From NCBI RefSeq assembly GCF_000005825.2, contig NC_013791.2, positions 3,162,001-3,226,000 on the forward strand: a stretch of DNA of 64,000 bases, read 5' to 3'. Source of the DNA: Alkalihalophilus pseudofirmus OF4 (GTDB taxonomy: Bacteria > Bacillota > Bacilli > Bacillales > Bacillaceae_D). Under the pieces are notes generated by a model. The model was not told the origin of the DNA and ran no database searches. It saw only the letters and a list, made by a program, of their open reading frames with translations. Below, piece after piece: positions 21,083-30,808 of this stretch (positions are counted from its first letter, which is position 1; each line of letters begins with the position of its first letter). The translations under genes and the position numbers were made by a program.

Positions 21083-22432
21083 TTATTTAAGGCGTTTTTC
21101 TAGCTCAGCTTTTTCTTTTTCAAAGCCAGGCTTCCCAAGAAGAGCGAACATGTTCTTCTTATATGCTTCTACTCCTGGCTGGTCAAACGGGTTGACTCCA
21201 AGTAAGTAGCCGCTGATGCCACATGCTTTTTCAAAGAAATAAATTAAATAACCGAAATGATACTCGTTTAGTTCTGGGATATTGACAATTAAGTTTGGCA
21301 CTCCGCCATCAGTATGAGCAAGCATTGTCCCTTCAAAGGCTTTCTTGTTCACAAAATCCATCGTTTCCCCTGCAAGGTAGTTCAAGCCATCAAGATCATT
21401 ATCAGCTTCCTCAATCTTAATCTCTTCACGAACCTTCCCTACATTCAATACCGTTTCAAATAAGTCACGACGGCCGTCTTGGACATATTGCCCCATTGAG
21501 TGCAGGTCTGTTGAAAAGTCAACAGAAGCAGGGAAAATTCCTTTTCCGTCTTTTCCTTCACTTTCTCCGTACAGCTGCTTCCACCATTCTGATACATAGT
21601 GTAGAGACGGTTCATAGTTCACCATCAGTTCAATCGTTTTGCCTTTATTGTAAAACGCATTACGTACAGCAGCATATTGATATGCTTGATTTTCTTTAAG
21701 GTCTGGATTAGAAAGGTCAGCACTTGCATCAGCAGCACCTTTCATCAGTGCTTCAATATCAAGACCACTCACAGCGATTGGCAGAAGTCCTACTGCAGTA
21801 AGTACAGAGAAACGTCCCCCAACATCGTCAGGAATGATAAAGGACTCATATCCCTCTTCATTTGCAAGAGTTTTTAGAGCTCCTTTCTCACGGTCAGTTG
21901 TTGCATAAATTCGCCGACGCGCTTCTTCTTGTCCGTATTTCTTTTCTAGGAATTCACGGAAAATACGGAAAGCAATAGCTGGCTCTGTCGTTGTCCCTGA
22001 TTTTGAAATAACATTCACAGACACATCTTTACCTTCAAGCAAAGCAAATAAATCTTTTACATACGTTGAGGAAATATTGTTTCCAACAAAGAATACTTGC
22101 GGCGCTTTACGTTCTTCTTTTGACAATACATTATAAAAAGAATGATTCAATGCTTCAATCGTTGCACGTGCTCCAAGGTATGAGCCCCCAATTCCAACAA
22201 CAAGAAGTACGTCGGAATCATTTTTAATTTTTTCAGCCGCTGCTTGAATGCGTGAAAATTCCTCACGATCATACGCTGTTGGCAGGTCAATCCAACCTAA
22301 AAAATCATTTCCTGCACCTGTTCCGTTATGTAGAGCTTCATGAGCTGCAGTTACAGCATCTTGCATGTTATCAATTTCATGTTGTCCAAAAAAAGACAGT
22401 GCTTTTGAATAATCGAATTGAATTTTTTCCAT
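21083..22432 (-). CDS. pgi: Glucose-6-phosphate isomerase
   Basis: 449 aa, the normal length for the short bacterial Pgi. It interconverts glucose-6-P and fructose-6-P in the cytosol. Visible motifs: [18 protein letters not shown] (phosphate loop), [31 protein letters not shown] (signature), and the C-terminal region [16 protein letters not shown] with its Lys. Ribosome binding site AAGGAGGCATCACCTTC. Single-gene transcript with its own terminator. Confidence 0.97.
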   Translation of the reverse strand: MEKIQFDYSKALSFFGQHEIDNMQDAVTAAHEALHNGTGAGNDFLGWIDLPTAYDREEFSRIQAAAEKIKNDSDVLLVVGIGGSYLGARATIEALNHSFYNVLSKEERKAPQVFFVGNNISSTYVKDLFALLEGKDVSVNVISKSGTTTEPAIAFRIFREFLEKKYGQEEARRRIYATTDREKGALKTLANEEGYESFIIPDDVGGRFSVLTAVGLLPIAVSGLDIEALMKGAADASADLSNPDLKENQAYQYAAVRNAFYNKGKTIELMVNYEPSLHYVSEWWKQLYGESEGKDGKGIFPASVDFSTDLHSMGQYVQDGRRDLFETVLNVGKVREEIKIEEADNDLDGLNYLAGETMDFVNKKAFEGTMLAHTDGGVPNLIVNIPELNEYHFGYLIYFFEKACGISGYLLGVNPFDQPGVEAYKKNMFALLGKPGFEKEKAELEKRLK

Positions 22433-22599
22433 GAAGGTGATGCCTCCTTAATCATTTACGTTCATTTCACTATTCACTTTAACCGAATGCCTGTATAAGA
22501 ATCAAGTTCATCTAGAAATGTAAGCGGAACCAGTGGAAAATTAATTCATGCTTAAAGAAAAAAGACTTGGAAAGAAGAATGTTAAAGTGGAATTTAGGA

Positions 22600-22736
22600 A
22601 GCACGCCGCTCCAAAAATATACTTCGCTTTCCATGGGAAGCTGGTGAGCCTCCTCGAGCTTCCTGCGCGGTCTCACCGTTGCTTTGGATCCCACTGGAGT
22701 CTACGTATATTTCTTCAGCTAAGGAATTGCTTCGTT
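22600..22736. repeat. Intergenic palindromic repeat, family B
   Basis: Core elements GAGCCTCCTCGAGCTTCC, CGGTCTCACC and CTACGTATATTTC recur at 53178-53315 (same orientation) and 42010-42136 (inverted). It occupies most of the 350-bp gap between pgi and yugJ, where no gene is seen. Such GC-rich hairpin repeats are common in Bacillaceae. Confidence 0.75.
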
Positions 22737-22782
22737 CAAAAAACCCCTTAAATACAATCTTCAGTCCAAGTCTATCTTCACC

Positions 22783-23946
22783 TTATAGTGCTTCTGTTAA
22801 AATCTTTTTCACATCGTCTTTATTTAATTTTCTAAAGTTGCCGAATTCGCCGTTTTCAACTGCAATTCCAGCCATGCGGTCAATTTGTGATTCGTCGATA
22901 TCATAATCAGCTAAGCGATTTGGCGCACCAAGCTCCGTCCAGAAAGCTGATAATTTATCAATTCCTTCAAGTGCAAATTCACGATCAGATTTGCCTTCTG
23001 GGTCAACTCCGAGCACTCTAGTCGCAAGCTGTACATGCCGCTCGATTCTCTCATCAAGACTATTGCGCATCCAGTGAGGGAAAATAATCGCCAATCCGCC
23101 TGCATGCGGGATATCATACACCGCAGACACTGCATGTTCAATATTATGTGTCGCCCAGTCTCCTCTTAGCCCCATTTGAGTAATGCCGTTTAAAGCCATC
23201 GTTCCACAGTATAGAATTGTTTCGCGATGTTCAATATTATTTAGGTCAGCTAGCAGCTTCGGAGCTGTTTCCATCACTGTTAATAAAATTGACTCCATAA
23301 TACGATCTTGAAGCGGTGTATTCTCAGCATGATGGAAATACGCTTCAATTACATGACTCATCATATCAACCATGCCATAGATCGTTTGGTCTTCTGGTAC
23401 AGATAATGTATTTTTAGGATCTAAAATAGAGAAAGTAGGGAATGAGTATGGACTTCCCCAGCCGACTTTCTGGCTAGTTTCCCAATTCGTAATAACGGAC
23501 CCTGCATTCATTTCTGAACCAGTCGCAGCAAGAGTTAAGATTGTTCCAAAAGGAAGTGCTGAACTCGGCGTATCTTTTTTCGTGATGACATCCCAGATAT
23601 CGCCATCATATTTAGCCCCGACAGCGATCGCCTTTGTTGCATCAATAACACTTCCGCCACCTACAGCTAAAATAAACTCGATATCATTCTCACGGCACAG
23701 CTCAATTCCTTTTCGAACCGTCGTTAAACGCGGGTTGGGTTCAACACCTGCAAGTTCCGTCACTTCGGCATTGATCTCACTTAATTGACTGATGACGTGA
23801 TCGTACAAACCGTTTCGTTTAATACTGCCTCCGCCATAAACCACTAATACTTTCTTGCCATAACGCTTTACTTCATTGGCTAATTCTTCATTCTGGCCTT
23901 TACCGAAAACTAATTTAGTTGGATTTTTAAAAACAAATGGATTCAT
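22783..23946 (-). CDS. yugJ: Iron-dependent alcohol (butanol) dehydrogenase
   Basis: 387 aa group III Fe-ADH. NAD(P) binding [14 protein letters not shown] (about 41-54) and [13 protein letters not shown] (about 100-112). Iron-ligand regions [10 protein letters not shown] (about 194) and [21 protein letters not shown] (about 260-280). By family it reduces aldehydes to alcohols with NAD(P)H, like YugJ/YugK. Its place after pgi matches the yug cluster. GGAGGAATAC ribosome binding site. Confidence 0.92.
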   Translation of the reverse strand: MNPFVFKNPTKLVFGKGQNEELANEVKRYGKKVLVVYGGGSIKRNGLYDHVISQLSEINAEVTELAGVEPNPRLTTVRKGIELCRENDIEFILAVGGGSVIDATKAIAVGAKYDGDIWDVITKKDTPSSALPFGTILTLAATGSEMNAGSVITNWETSQKVGWGSPYSFPTFSILDPKNTLSVPEDQTIYGMVDMMSHVIEAYFHHAENTPLQDRIMESILLTVMETAPKLLADLNNIEHRETILYCGTMALNGITQMGLRGDWATHNIEHAVSAVYDIPHAGGLAIIFPHWMRNSLDERIERHVQLATRVLGVDPEGKSDREFALEGIDKLSAFWTELGAPNRLADYDIDESQIDRMAGIAVENGEFGNFRKLNKDDVKKILTEAL

Positions 23947-24169
23947 ATGTATTCCTCCTTGATAGGGATTTACCTATTATTATCAACAAATACCGTGACA
24001 TATGTAAAGGAAACAGACTTCAAATCCCATTTCCCATAAATTAACACTGTCTCCTAACAATAGGCAACGGTATAAGTGAATAATTGTCCACTGACATCCT
24101 CATTCTAAAAGGGAAGCACACCCTCACATCGATGGTTGTGCAAATCCTTAATAGCAGGAGGTGAATGGT

Positions 24170-24397
24170 GTGAGTGGTATTCAACGTACAGCGCTTGTTT
24201 TAGCGATTATCGGCGCAATTAACTGGGGGCTGATCGGATTTTTCCGTTTTGACCTTGTCGCGGCAATCTTTGGCGGACAAGCTGCAGGCCTATCTCGTTT
24301 AATTTACGCGCTTGTTGGTCTAGCTGGTCTTTATTGTATTTCAATTCTGTTCAAGCCTGATGAGGAACTTGAACGCGTACCAGAAACAGAACGATAA
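24170..24397 (+). CDS. yuzA: DUF378 small membrane protein (YuzA-like)
   Basis: 75 aa, two membrane segments (TALVLAIIGAINWGLIGFF with the NWGLIGFF signature, and LIYALVGLAGLYCISILF), acidic tail. GTG 24170 is chosen because AGGAGGTGAATG precedes it with 8-nt spacing; GTG 24161 lies inside that ribosome binding site. Function unknown. Confidence 0.85.
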   Translation: MSGIQRTALVLAIIGAINWGLIGFFRFDLVAAIFGGQAAGLSRLIYALVGLAGLYCISILFKPDEELERVPETER

Positions 24398-24406
24398 AAA
24401 TGGCTT

Positions 24407-24441
24407 AAGCATCTCAAATCTTAATTTGAGGTGCTTCTTTT
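24407..24441 (+). terminator. yuzA terminator
   Basis: AAGCATCTCAAAT pairs with ATTTGAGGTGCTT (one G-T), followed by CTTTT. Confidence 0.75.
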
Positions 24442-24499
24442 AATTCCTATGCCTCACTATATTCTCCAATAGATGATACTTTCCTCCAAATATATAAAA

Positions 24500-24530
24500 T
24501 AAAAAAGCATCCAGTATAACCGGATGCTTC
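24500..24530 (-). terminator. yugI terminator
   Basis: Read leftward, AAGCATCCGG pairs with CTGGATGCTT (one G-T), followed by TTTTTATTTT. Confidence 0.8.
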
Positions 24531-24541
24531 GGTGGCAAGAA

Positions 24542-24964
24542 TTACTTCTTAGCGCGCTTGTTAAGATCAGCTTGAATTTCGTTAGATTGCTTTAACCATT
24601 CTTTAAGCTTATCTTCAAGTGTGTTGAAACCTTGTTGAGGTTTGTTTTGTTGTTGTGGCTTACGTCCGCCTTGACCGCCGCCAGTGTTACGAGGCTTAGC
24701 TGGACGAGCTGGGCGCTCAGGAGCTTCTTGTGTAGCACGGATAGAAAGTGAAATCTTACCAGAATTTTCTTCTACGTTCATGATTTTCACTTTAACTTCA
24801 TCGCCTACAGAAAGAACATCATTGATATCTTTAACGAAACCGTGAGCTACCTCCGAAATGTGTACTAAGCCTTGTTTTTGCTCGTCAATTGCTACGAACG
24901 CACCAAAAGGCTTGATTCCTGTTACTTTACCTTCTACAATACTGCCTACTTCATAATTTGACAT
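24542..24964 (-). CDS. yugI: S1 RNA-binding general stress protein (GSP13/YugI)
   Basis: 140 aa. An S1 domain fills residues about 5-75 (VGSIVEGKVTGIKPFGAFVAI, GLVHISEVAHGFVKD, GDEVKVKIMNV), then an Arg/Pro/Gly/Gln-rich linker and a helical tail. By family it is ribosome-associated RNA binding under stress. Ribosome binding site AGGAGATG. Confidence 0.92.
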   Translation of the reverse strand: MSNYEVGSIVEGKVTGIKPFGAFVAIDEQKQGLVHISEVAHGFVKDINDVLSVGDEVKVKIMNVEENSGKISLSIRATQEAPERPARPAKPRNTGGGQGGRKPQQQNKPQQGFNTLEDKLKEWLKQSNEIQADLNKRAKK

Positions 24965-25118
24965 CTACATACATCTCCTAACTATTTATTAACCTTTTAA
25001 TATTAACATAGGATGCGACTTTACGCAAAACATCGTTTAAAAAGTTTTTATTTTACATCTTTGCTTATCTTAACAGGTTTATATAGAAACGTAAAACAAG
25101 AAATGAGACAACACCTTA

Positions 25119-25152
25119 TAAGCCATCTGACGACATGTCAGATGGCTTATGG
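25119..25152 (-). terminator. Hairpin after the DEAD-box gene
   Basis: ATAAGCCATCTGAC pairs with GTCAGATGGCTTAT around a 5-nt loop. A T run is poor on both strands, so termination may be partial. Confidence 0.6.
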
Positions 25153-25157
25153 ATTAA

Positions 25158-26315
25158 TTAACGTTTACCTGTTTTGGGCTTTTCCGAAGTTAATACTCCG
25201 CCTGCAATAAATCGTTCATCAAGCTCAATTCCAAGCTCTCTTTTGTACTTTTCAACCTTATATTCATCTTTGCGTTCAATGAAAGTAACGACCTTGCCTT
25301 CTTTGCCCATTCTGCCTGTACGTCCTGCTCGGTGAAGATAACTATCAGGACTTGCAGGAGGATCTAATTGAATGATATGGGTCACATCATCAACATCAAG
25401 TCCTCTAGCCGCTATATCTGTAGCTACTAAAATGTGAATGTCACCTTTGCGGAATTGATTTAGAGCCTTCTCACGTTCTTGCTTCGTACTGTCTGAAGAA
25501 AGTGAAGCAGCTTTAATTTTCCGGTATACGAGCTTTTCTGTCGTTTCAGCTAATTTTTCAAGCTGATTAACAAATACAATCCCTTTTTCAATTTTTTCAG
25601 CATGGATCAGCTTTCTAGCCATATCGACTCGCTCTCTTGCTTCCACGCGAATGAGCAAATGCTCAATATGATCGACTAACAGGCCCCCCTCGGCTTCCAT
25701 CTCGACTGTAAAAGGTGCAAATGAAGCGATCATATCAGCAAAGTCATCGGGTAACGTCGCGGATACGAATAAGAACTGACGATCACGGCCGGCACGCTTT
25801 GCAATTTCCGTAAAAGCATCCCATGAAGATTTCTCTCCTAGCATGCGATCTGCTTCATCAACTGCAACGACTTTTAACTCATGCAATTTCAATTTCTTCA
25901 TGTCTACAAGTTCCAGCACTCGGCCTGGTGTCCCAACGGCAAGCTGCGGCTTTTTCTTTTTTAGACGTTCTAATTGACGTTTAACATTCGCACCACCTAT
26001 AAATGAACCAATTTCAATCGGTGCCTCTTTCGTTAGTTCACGTGCTACCTCAACAATTTGCATCGCAAGCTCTTGAGTTGGGGCAAGAATTAATACTTGA
26101 AGCCCTTTTTCCTTGCTGTTAATTTTTGCAAGAGCCGGCAGAAGGAAAGCAAGTGTTTTCCCTGTACCTGTCTGCGAGCGTGCGATAATGGATTGACCTT
26201 GGAGTGCTTCTGGAATCATTTTCGCTTGGATATCCGTTGGTTCGCTTACTCCCATTTTCGATAATGCTTCCTGATACATTGACGGCAAGCCGTCGATTTC
26301 AAACGTACCTCTCAT
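25158..26315 (-). CDS. DEAD-box RNA helicase (YfmL-like)
   Basis: 385 aa with all core motifs: Q motif (TDIQAKMIP), I SQTGTGKT, Ia PTQELA, Ib TPGR, II DEAD, III SAT, and VI HRAGRTGR. It has a short C-terminal tail and no extra RNA-binding domain, close to the YfmL size class that acts in ribosome assembly. Ribosome binding site AAAGAGGC. The downstream end of thiM is about 20 bp upstream, so the two may share a transcript. Confidence 0.9.
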   Translation of the reverse strand: MRGTFEIDGLPSMYQEALSKMGVSEPTDIQAKMIPEALQGQSIIARSQTGTGKTLAFLLPALAKINSKEKGLQVLILAPTQELAMQIVEVARELTKEAPIEIGSFIGGANVKRQLERLKKKKPQLAVGTPGRVLELVDMKKLKLHELKVVAVDEADRMLGEKSSWDAFTEIAKRAGRDRQFLFVSATLPDDFADMIASFAPFTVEMEAEGGLLVDHIEHLLIRVEARERVDMARKLIHAEKIEKGIVFVNQLEKLAETTEKLVYRKIKAASLSSDSTKQEREKALNQFRKGDIHILVATDIAARGLDVDDVTHIIQLDPPASPDSYLHRAGRTGRMGKEGKVVTFIERKDEYKVEKYKRELGIELDERFIAGGVLTSEKPKTGKR

Positions 26316-26337
26316 AGTTAAGCCTCTTTCTTTTTGT

Positions 26338-27120
26338 TTATTTTTCTGTGCGCGTTAATTGTTTAACATCCGCATCAGTCAATTTGTTTAATTGATTTAA
26401 AAATGCTTGTTGAAAAGAACCGATACCTTGTTCGTTCGTTTCAGCAAATGCACGTTCACTGGCAATTCCGTAATAAGCGGCTGCTTTCCTGCAAGCATTC
26501 GGAATATCGTCTTTTGATACCGAGATAAACGCAGCTACTACTGCACCAAGTAAACAGCCTGTCCCAACAACTTTAGTCAGCCATGGATGACCGTTGTAGA
26601 CCGTTTGGACATGAACACCGTCACTTATCACATCCACTTCTCCTGTCACAACTGCTACACAAGAAAACTGTTTTGCTGCAAGCTTAGCAAGTTCTATCGT
26701 ATCACCTTCCATCGCTCCGTCAACACCTTTTACAGAAGCTTCTATCCCTGCAAGAGATGCAACTTCCCCAGCATTTCCACGAATAACGGTAATATCTACT
26801 TCTTTTAAGATCTTAAGACTCGCTTCTGTTCGAAACGACGTCGCCCCTGCTCCAACCGGATCTAATACGACCGGAACTCCAGCTTGATTTGCTGCCTTTC
26901 CAGCTATGATCATTGCTTCTACTTCTTCTGTTGATAGTGTTCCTATGTTTAATAATAGGCCGCCTGCCACCTGGGCTAGGTCGGCTGCTTCTTCTTTCGC
27001 ATACGCCATAACAGGAGAAGCACCGAGTGCGAGTAATCCGTTCGCAGTAAAGTTTGTAACCACCACATTTGTCATACAGTGAATAAGCGGGTTTTCTGTT
27101 TTAATTCGTTCTAACAGCAT
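26338..27120 (-). CDS. thiM: Hydroxyethylthiazole kinase
   Basis: 260 aa. It phosphorylates hydroxyethylthiazole for thiamine salvage. Visible motifs: HCMTNVVVTNFTANGLLALGASP, VVLDPVGAGAT, VIRGNAGE and GTGCLLGAVVAAF (active-site Cys). No thiE/thiD partner is adjacent. An IS4-family element is inserted 69 bp upstream of its start (27190-28602), which separates it from its original upstream DNA. No TPP riboswitch signature was seen on either side of the insertion. Confidence 0.95.
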   Translation of the reverse strand: MLLERIKTENPLIHCMTNVVVTNFTANGLLALGASPVMAYAKEEAADLAQVAGGLLLNIGTLSTEEVEAMIIAGKAANQAGVPVVLDPVGAGATSFRTEASLKILKEVDITVIRGNAGEVASLAGIEASVKGVDGAMEGDTIELAKLAAKQFSCVAVVTGEVDVISDGVHVQTVYNGHPWLTKVVGTGCLLGAVVAAFISVSKDDIPNACRKAAAYYGIASERAFAETNEQGIGSFQQAFLNQLNKLTDADVKQLTRTEK

Positions 27121-27180
27121 GTCATTACTTCCCTTCGATAAATAGTTGGGTTTGAGAAAATCTTACCTTTTTTTATTTAT

Positions 27181-27189
27181 GAAAACAAA
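27181..27189. repeat. Target-site duplication, left copy
   Basis: GAAAACAAA, identical to 28603-28611, flanks the IS element. Perfect 9-bp duplications suggest a fairly recent insertion. Confidence 0.9.
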
Positions 27190-28602
27190 CACTAGTGTTG
27201 CATTAATATTATTTCAAGATTCAAAATACACCCAATATTCAAATTTCAGTTCATGAGCGCACAAAAAAATCCTTTACAATGGAAGTACAGGTGGTTCCTG
27301 CCCAAATCCAACGTAAAGGATATCCGCTATGGACAAGAATACACGATTATCTTCATTTGGTAAATGGGTTGCACCCATAAATATGAAACTTTTTGATGAA
27401 CAAGTAAAAAAAGATGGACTAGATAAGTATAAGAAGAAATTATCAACGTCCTCTTTTACAAAACTATTTCTCTATGCACACTTGAAACAAGTGGAAAGCC
27501 TTCATGCGTTGAATGCAGAACTAGCCGATGAAAACTTACAGAAAGAACTGGGGATCAAATCAATCAGTGTTTCTCAGCTTTCTCGTAAAAACAGGGCTAT
27601 AGATTCATCGCTGTTTTCCATCGTCTTTCTTGAATTAGTTCGGCAGATTCAGATGAAAACCAACCAATATCAGTCACCATTTCCTTTAAAAATTATTGAT
27701 TCAAGCACCCTGCCGCTAAATCTCACCCGTTGTAACTGGGCTACATTTCGGAAGAGCAAGGGTGGTGTCAAACTTCATCTTAGATTAGTTTTTGTCGATC
27801 AAGATACGGTCTATCCTGATAAAGCGGTTATCACAAATGCCGTTGAACACGATCGGAATCAATTGGAGATTCTCGTTGATGACAAAGATGCCATGTATGT
27901 GTTTGATCGTGGATATATCGACTATCAACGGTTTGATCGCTACTTTGATGAAGGAATCTTTTTTCTCTCAAGACTGAAAAAGAATGCCGTCATAAGAGAG
28001 GTTGAATCCTATTCTTTACCTGAAGGAAGTCCGATTACAACGGATAAAATAGCGTACATCGGTACAACACAAAAGCGTACTGAAAATGTATTTCGAATCC
28101 TTGAAACAGTTGATTCCAAAGGGAATCCAATACGTTTAATCACGAATCGCTTTGACTTAAAAGCGGAAGAAATAGGCGATCTATACCGTTCAAGATGGGC
28201 AATAGAGTTATTTTTCAAATGGTTAAAGCAGCACGTCGAAATCAAAACATTTTTTGGATACAGCGAACAAGCTGTACACAATCAAATTTTCCTTGCGTTA
28301 ATTACGTATTGCCTCAATGTACTCGTTCAACTTGAAGCCAAAGGAAAACCTACATTATTACGGATTACCCGATGGCTCAAGGCAACTATGTGGAGACCAG
28401 CAAGAACATGGTTCAGGTTCATTGAGCAAAGAGGAAGTCCGTAAACATGTACTAGTCGATGTTGCTTAAGTATTAAATGTATATTTTTACCAAATGGTCA
28501 GTGCCACCTCTCGCTTTGGATTGTCTTTTTAGCTCATTTACCAGAGTGAAATATAGACAGAATATTCTTACTATAATTATAGGGTTTTATGCAACACTAG
28601 TG
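27190..28602 (+). mobile_element. IS4-family insertion sequence (1413 bp)
   Basis: Ends in perfect 14-bp inverted repeats: CACTAGTGTTGCAT (27190-27203) and ATGCAACACTAGTG (28589-28602). It is flanked by a 9-bp duplication GAAAACAAA and encodes one full-length transposase. Structure matches IS4Bsu1-like elements. It appears intact. Confidence 0.93.
27329..28444 (+). CDS. IS4-family DDE transposase
   Basis: 371 aa. It has an N-terminal DNA-binding part, then a DDE domain split as usual in IS4: IIDSSTLPL (first Asp, about 131), FDRGYIDYQRFDRY (second Asp, about 192) and the Y-(2)-R-(3)-E-(6)-K signature YRSRWAIELFFKWLK (Glu about 297). ORF intact. Upstream 27290-27330 supplies the start region; a good Shine-Dalgarno (AAAGGATATCCGCT) precedes ATG. 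Confidence 0.93.
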   Translation: MDKNTRLSSFGKWVAPINMKLFDEQVKKDGLDKYKKKLSTSSFTKLFLYAHLKQVESLHALNAELADENLQKELGIKSISVSQLSRKNRAIDSSLFSIVFLELVRQIQMKTNQYQSPFPLKIIDSSTLPLNLTRCNWATFRKSKGGVKLHLRLVFVDQDTVYPDKAVITNAVEHDRNQLEILVDDKDAMYVFDRGYIDYQRFDRYFDEGIFFLSRLKKNAVIREVESYSLPEGSPITTDKIAYIGTTQKRTENVFRILETVDSKGNPIRLITNRFDLKAEEIGDLYRSRWAIELFFKWLKQHVEIKTFFGYSEQAVHNQIFLALITYCLNVLVQLEAKGKPTLLRITRWLKATMWRPARTWFRFIEQRGSP

Positions 28603-28611
28603 GAAAACAAA
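28603..28611. repeat. Target-site duplication, right copy
   Basis: GAAAACAAA, identical to 27181-27189. Confidence 0.9.
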
Positions 28612-28692
28612 TTTAATATTTTTTTAGTTTGAGACGTTTAAAGTGTGCCCGATTGGTCATACTAGGTATTACAATCGTATTCCCCCATAATT

Positions 28693-28727
28693 GAGGCAAG
28701 AGCGCCATGCTCTTGCCTCCTTTTTTT
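28693..28727 (+). terminator. Strong rightward terminator without an obvious gene
   Basis: GAGGCAAGAGC pairs perfectly with GCTCTTGCCTC around GCCAT, followed by CTTTTTTT. No gene ends upstream on this strand except the IS. It may end a small RNA starting near 28650 (GTTTAA...GGTCAT at about 28636-28660 is a weak sigma-B-like promoter). Confidence 0.75.
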
Positions 28728-28741
28728 ATGTTAAAGAGCTG

Positions 28742-28785
28742 CTCCTCTAAAAGTGAGGAGCAGCTCCTCTAAAAGTGAGGAGCAG
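28742..28785. repeat. 22-bp tandem repeat forming alternative hairpins
   Basis: CTCCTCTAAAAGTGAGGAGCAG occurs twice without a gap. CTCCTC pairs with GAGGAG within each unit, and GAGCTGCTCCTC pairs with GAGGAGCAGCTC across. Read leftward, TTT follows, so it can serve as the alaT-side terminator. Confidence 0.75.
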
Positions 28786-28823
28786 CTCTTCTGATGTAGA
28801 TACGTTGCTTTGGCTAGTGAAAC

Positions 28824-28968
28824 GGTGCAATTACTCTCTAAAAAGATACAATTCCGCTGTGCCTTGAAGCAATTAGTTGAGAAAGACGCAAAGAAACCTT
28901 TAACCGACGCAATTGCGCGAGTAAGGAGCGCAATCAGCTTTGTAACAGACGCATAAACATCCTGAAAA
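28824..28968. repeat. 21-nt-period GACGCAAT repeat, locus 1
   Basis: Units start at 28824, 28845, 28866, 28885, 28906, 28927 and 28948: six-base-conserved RRYGCAAT-type heads followed by about 12 variable bases, spaced 21 nt except one 19-nt step. It fills the gap before the 3' end of alaT. No credible gene is present; an 81-codon leftward frame is explained by the 7-codon period. See also 47416 and 54500. Confidence 0.8.
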
Positions 28969-29013
28969 CTTATCATTGTTCAAGACCTCACCTATTACAC
29001 AGCTCCTATCAGC

Positions 29014-30186
29014 TTAAAACTGTTTTAAAAACCGGCCGATCCGCTCAACCGACAGTTCGAGATTTTCCATAGACGTTGCATAGGAGCAACGAATATGCCC
29101 CTCGCCGCCTTCACCGAAAACATGTCCAGGAACAACAGCAACTCGCTCTTCTAGCAAAAGCTTTTCTGCAAACTGTTCAGATGTTAGGCCTGTTTTTTCA
29201 ATCGACGGGAAAGCATAGAAGGCACCGCCTGGCGTGTGACATTCCAATCCAATTTCAGAAAAAGATTTAACAAAATAATTACGACGCTGCTTATAGGACT
29301 GCTTCATGCGGTAGACATCATCCATACCGGTCTTCAGTGCCTCTAGCGCCCCGTACTGTGCCATCGTCGGGGCACACATAAGGCTGTATTGGTGGATTTT
29401 CAGCATTGCACTAAGCAAGTCTTTTGGGGCACATACAAAGCCAAGACGCCATCCTGTCATGGCAAATGCTTTTGAAAACCCTGAAATGATGACCGTTCTC
29501 TCTTTCATTCCTTCAAGGCTCGAAAAGGCCACATGCTCTTCGTCATAGGTTAATTCGGCATAGATCTCATCTGAGAAAACTAATAAATCATGACGTTCAG
29601 CCAGCTCGGCTATCTCTTTTAATTCCTCTTTATTCATCGTTGATCCCGTAGGATTATTTGGGAAACAGAGCATCATAGCTTTCGTTCGGTCTGTGATGAC
29701 AGCCTCGATTTGAGCTGCGGTCACTTTAAAATCAGTATCAATATTCGTCCCTACTGCCACAGGCACCCCGCCTGCCATCGATACTAAAGGCGCATACGAT
29801 ACGAAACTCGGCTCGACTACAATGACTTCATCGCCTTCATCTAATATCGCCCTCATCCCGACATCGATGGCTTCACTTGCCCCTACAGTTACCAGGATCT
29901 CTGATTCAGGATCGTAATCAACAGAGAAGCGAGAAGTCATATAATTAGAGATTGCTTCTCTTAATTCAATGATGCCCGCATTGGCTGAGTAAGCAGTGAA
30001 ACCGCGCTCCATCGAAGAAATACTTGCTTCACGTACGTTCCAGGGTGTCACAAAATCAGGCTCCCCAACACCAAGTGAAATGATATTATCCATACTTGAT
30101 GCAAGGTCGAAAAATCGTCTTATGCCTGATGGCTGGATGGATTGCACTTTTTTAGATAAACGTTTGTTTACTTGTTTGGTTGTCAT
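29014..30186 (-). CDS. alaT: Alanine aminotransferase (AlaT/YugH)
   Basis: 390 aa class I PLP aminotransferase. Motifs: PNNPTG (about 172-177), SDEIYAELTYD, and SGFSKAFAMTGWRLGF with the PLP Lys (about 236). In B. subtilis the equivalent pair alaR-alaT makes alanine from pyruvate. Its start overlaps the alaR stop by 4 bp, so it is coupled to the regulator. Confidence 0.88.
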   Translation of the reverse strand: MTTKQVNKRLSKKVQSIQPSGIRRFFDLASSMDNIISLGVGEPDFVTPWNVREASISSMERGFTAYSANAGIIELREAISNYMTSRFSVDYDPESEILVTVGASEAIDVGMRAILDEGDEVIVVEPSFVSYAPLVSMAGGVPVAVGTNIDTDFKVTAAQIEAVITDRTKAMMLCFPNNPTGSTMNKEELKEIAELAERHDLLVFSDEIYAELTYDEEHVAFSSLEGMKERTVIISGFSKAFAMTGWRLGFVCAPKDLLSAMLKIHQYSLMCAPTMAQYGALEALKTGMDDVYRMKQSYKQRRNYFVKSFSEIGLECHTPGGAFYAFPSIEKTGLTSEQFAEKLLLEERVAVVPGHVFGEGGEGHIRCSYATSMENLELSVERIGRFLKQF

Positions 30187-30677
30187 GGTGCCACCACAAT
30201 TCGGCGATCTTCTTCTCCTTCTCCAAAGACCACGCCATCATGTTTATATTTCTTCAGCTGAAAATGCGTTGTTGTGGATAAAACAGAATCTACAGTTGAA
30301 AGCTTCTCTGAAACAAAGCGTGCAATCTCAGACATCGTTTTCCCTTCAATAACTACCGATAAATCATACGCACCAGACATTAAGTACAAAGCTTTCACTT
30401 CAGGAAAACGATAAATCCGCTCCGCTACTTGATCAAAACCTACTCCGCGCTGGGGAGTCACCTTAACATCGATCATCGCCGTGACCCCTTCATTTTGATC
30501 CACTTTGCTCCAGTCAATTACCGCAGAGTAGCTTAAAATAATGTGATCATCCTCAAGCTTCTTCAAGAGCCCCTTTACTTCTTCTTCAGAAGCGTCTACC
30601 ATCTTAGCTAAGGTCGGTATGGAAACACGGCCATTTTCTTCTATAATATGCAAAATATCAATTGCTTTACTCTCCAT
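30183..30677 (-). CDS. alaR: Lrp/AsnC-family regulator (AlaR/YugG)
   Basis: 164 aa. An N-terminal wHTH (IDILHIIEENGRVSIPTLAKMVDASEEEVKGLLKKLEDDHII) is followed by an AsnC/RAM ligand-binding domain (VTPQRGVGFDQVAERIYRFPEVKALYLMSGAYDLSVVIEG). By synteny it activates alaT in response to alanine. GGAGATAGAGAGAG precedes ATG. The last ~20 residues extend past the usual domain end. Confidence 0.88.
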   Translation of the reverse strand: MESKAIDILHIIEENGRVSIPTLAKMVDASEEEVKGLLKKLEDDHIILSYSAVIDWSKVDQNEGVTAMIDVKVTPQRGVGFDQVAERIYRFPEVKALYLMSGAYDLSVVIEGKTMSEIARFVSEKLSTVDSVLSTTTHFQLKKYKHDGVVFGEGEEDRRIVVAP

Positions 30678-30808
30678 CTCTCTCTATCTCCTTTCGCTTA
30701 TAGCGCATGGATTGGTTCAATTTTGTTTATCATAACATATTAGCTATTTTTCGATACGTTTTTCACATAAAATTCTGAATAAATCTACACAAAGGAGTGC
30801 TTGTATAA

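Noticed and set aside
27121-27189. TPP riboswitch upstream of thiM
   Set aside because: No CTGAGA or ACC...GAACCTGA-type conserved blocks on either side of the IS insertion.
28731-28976. 81-codon leftward frame across the 21-nt repeat locus
   Set aside because: A 21-nt period keeps any stop-free frame open for 7 codons at a time; equivalent loci at 47416 and 54500 lack a matching frame, and there is no ribosome binding site.
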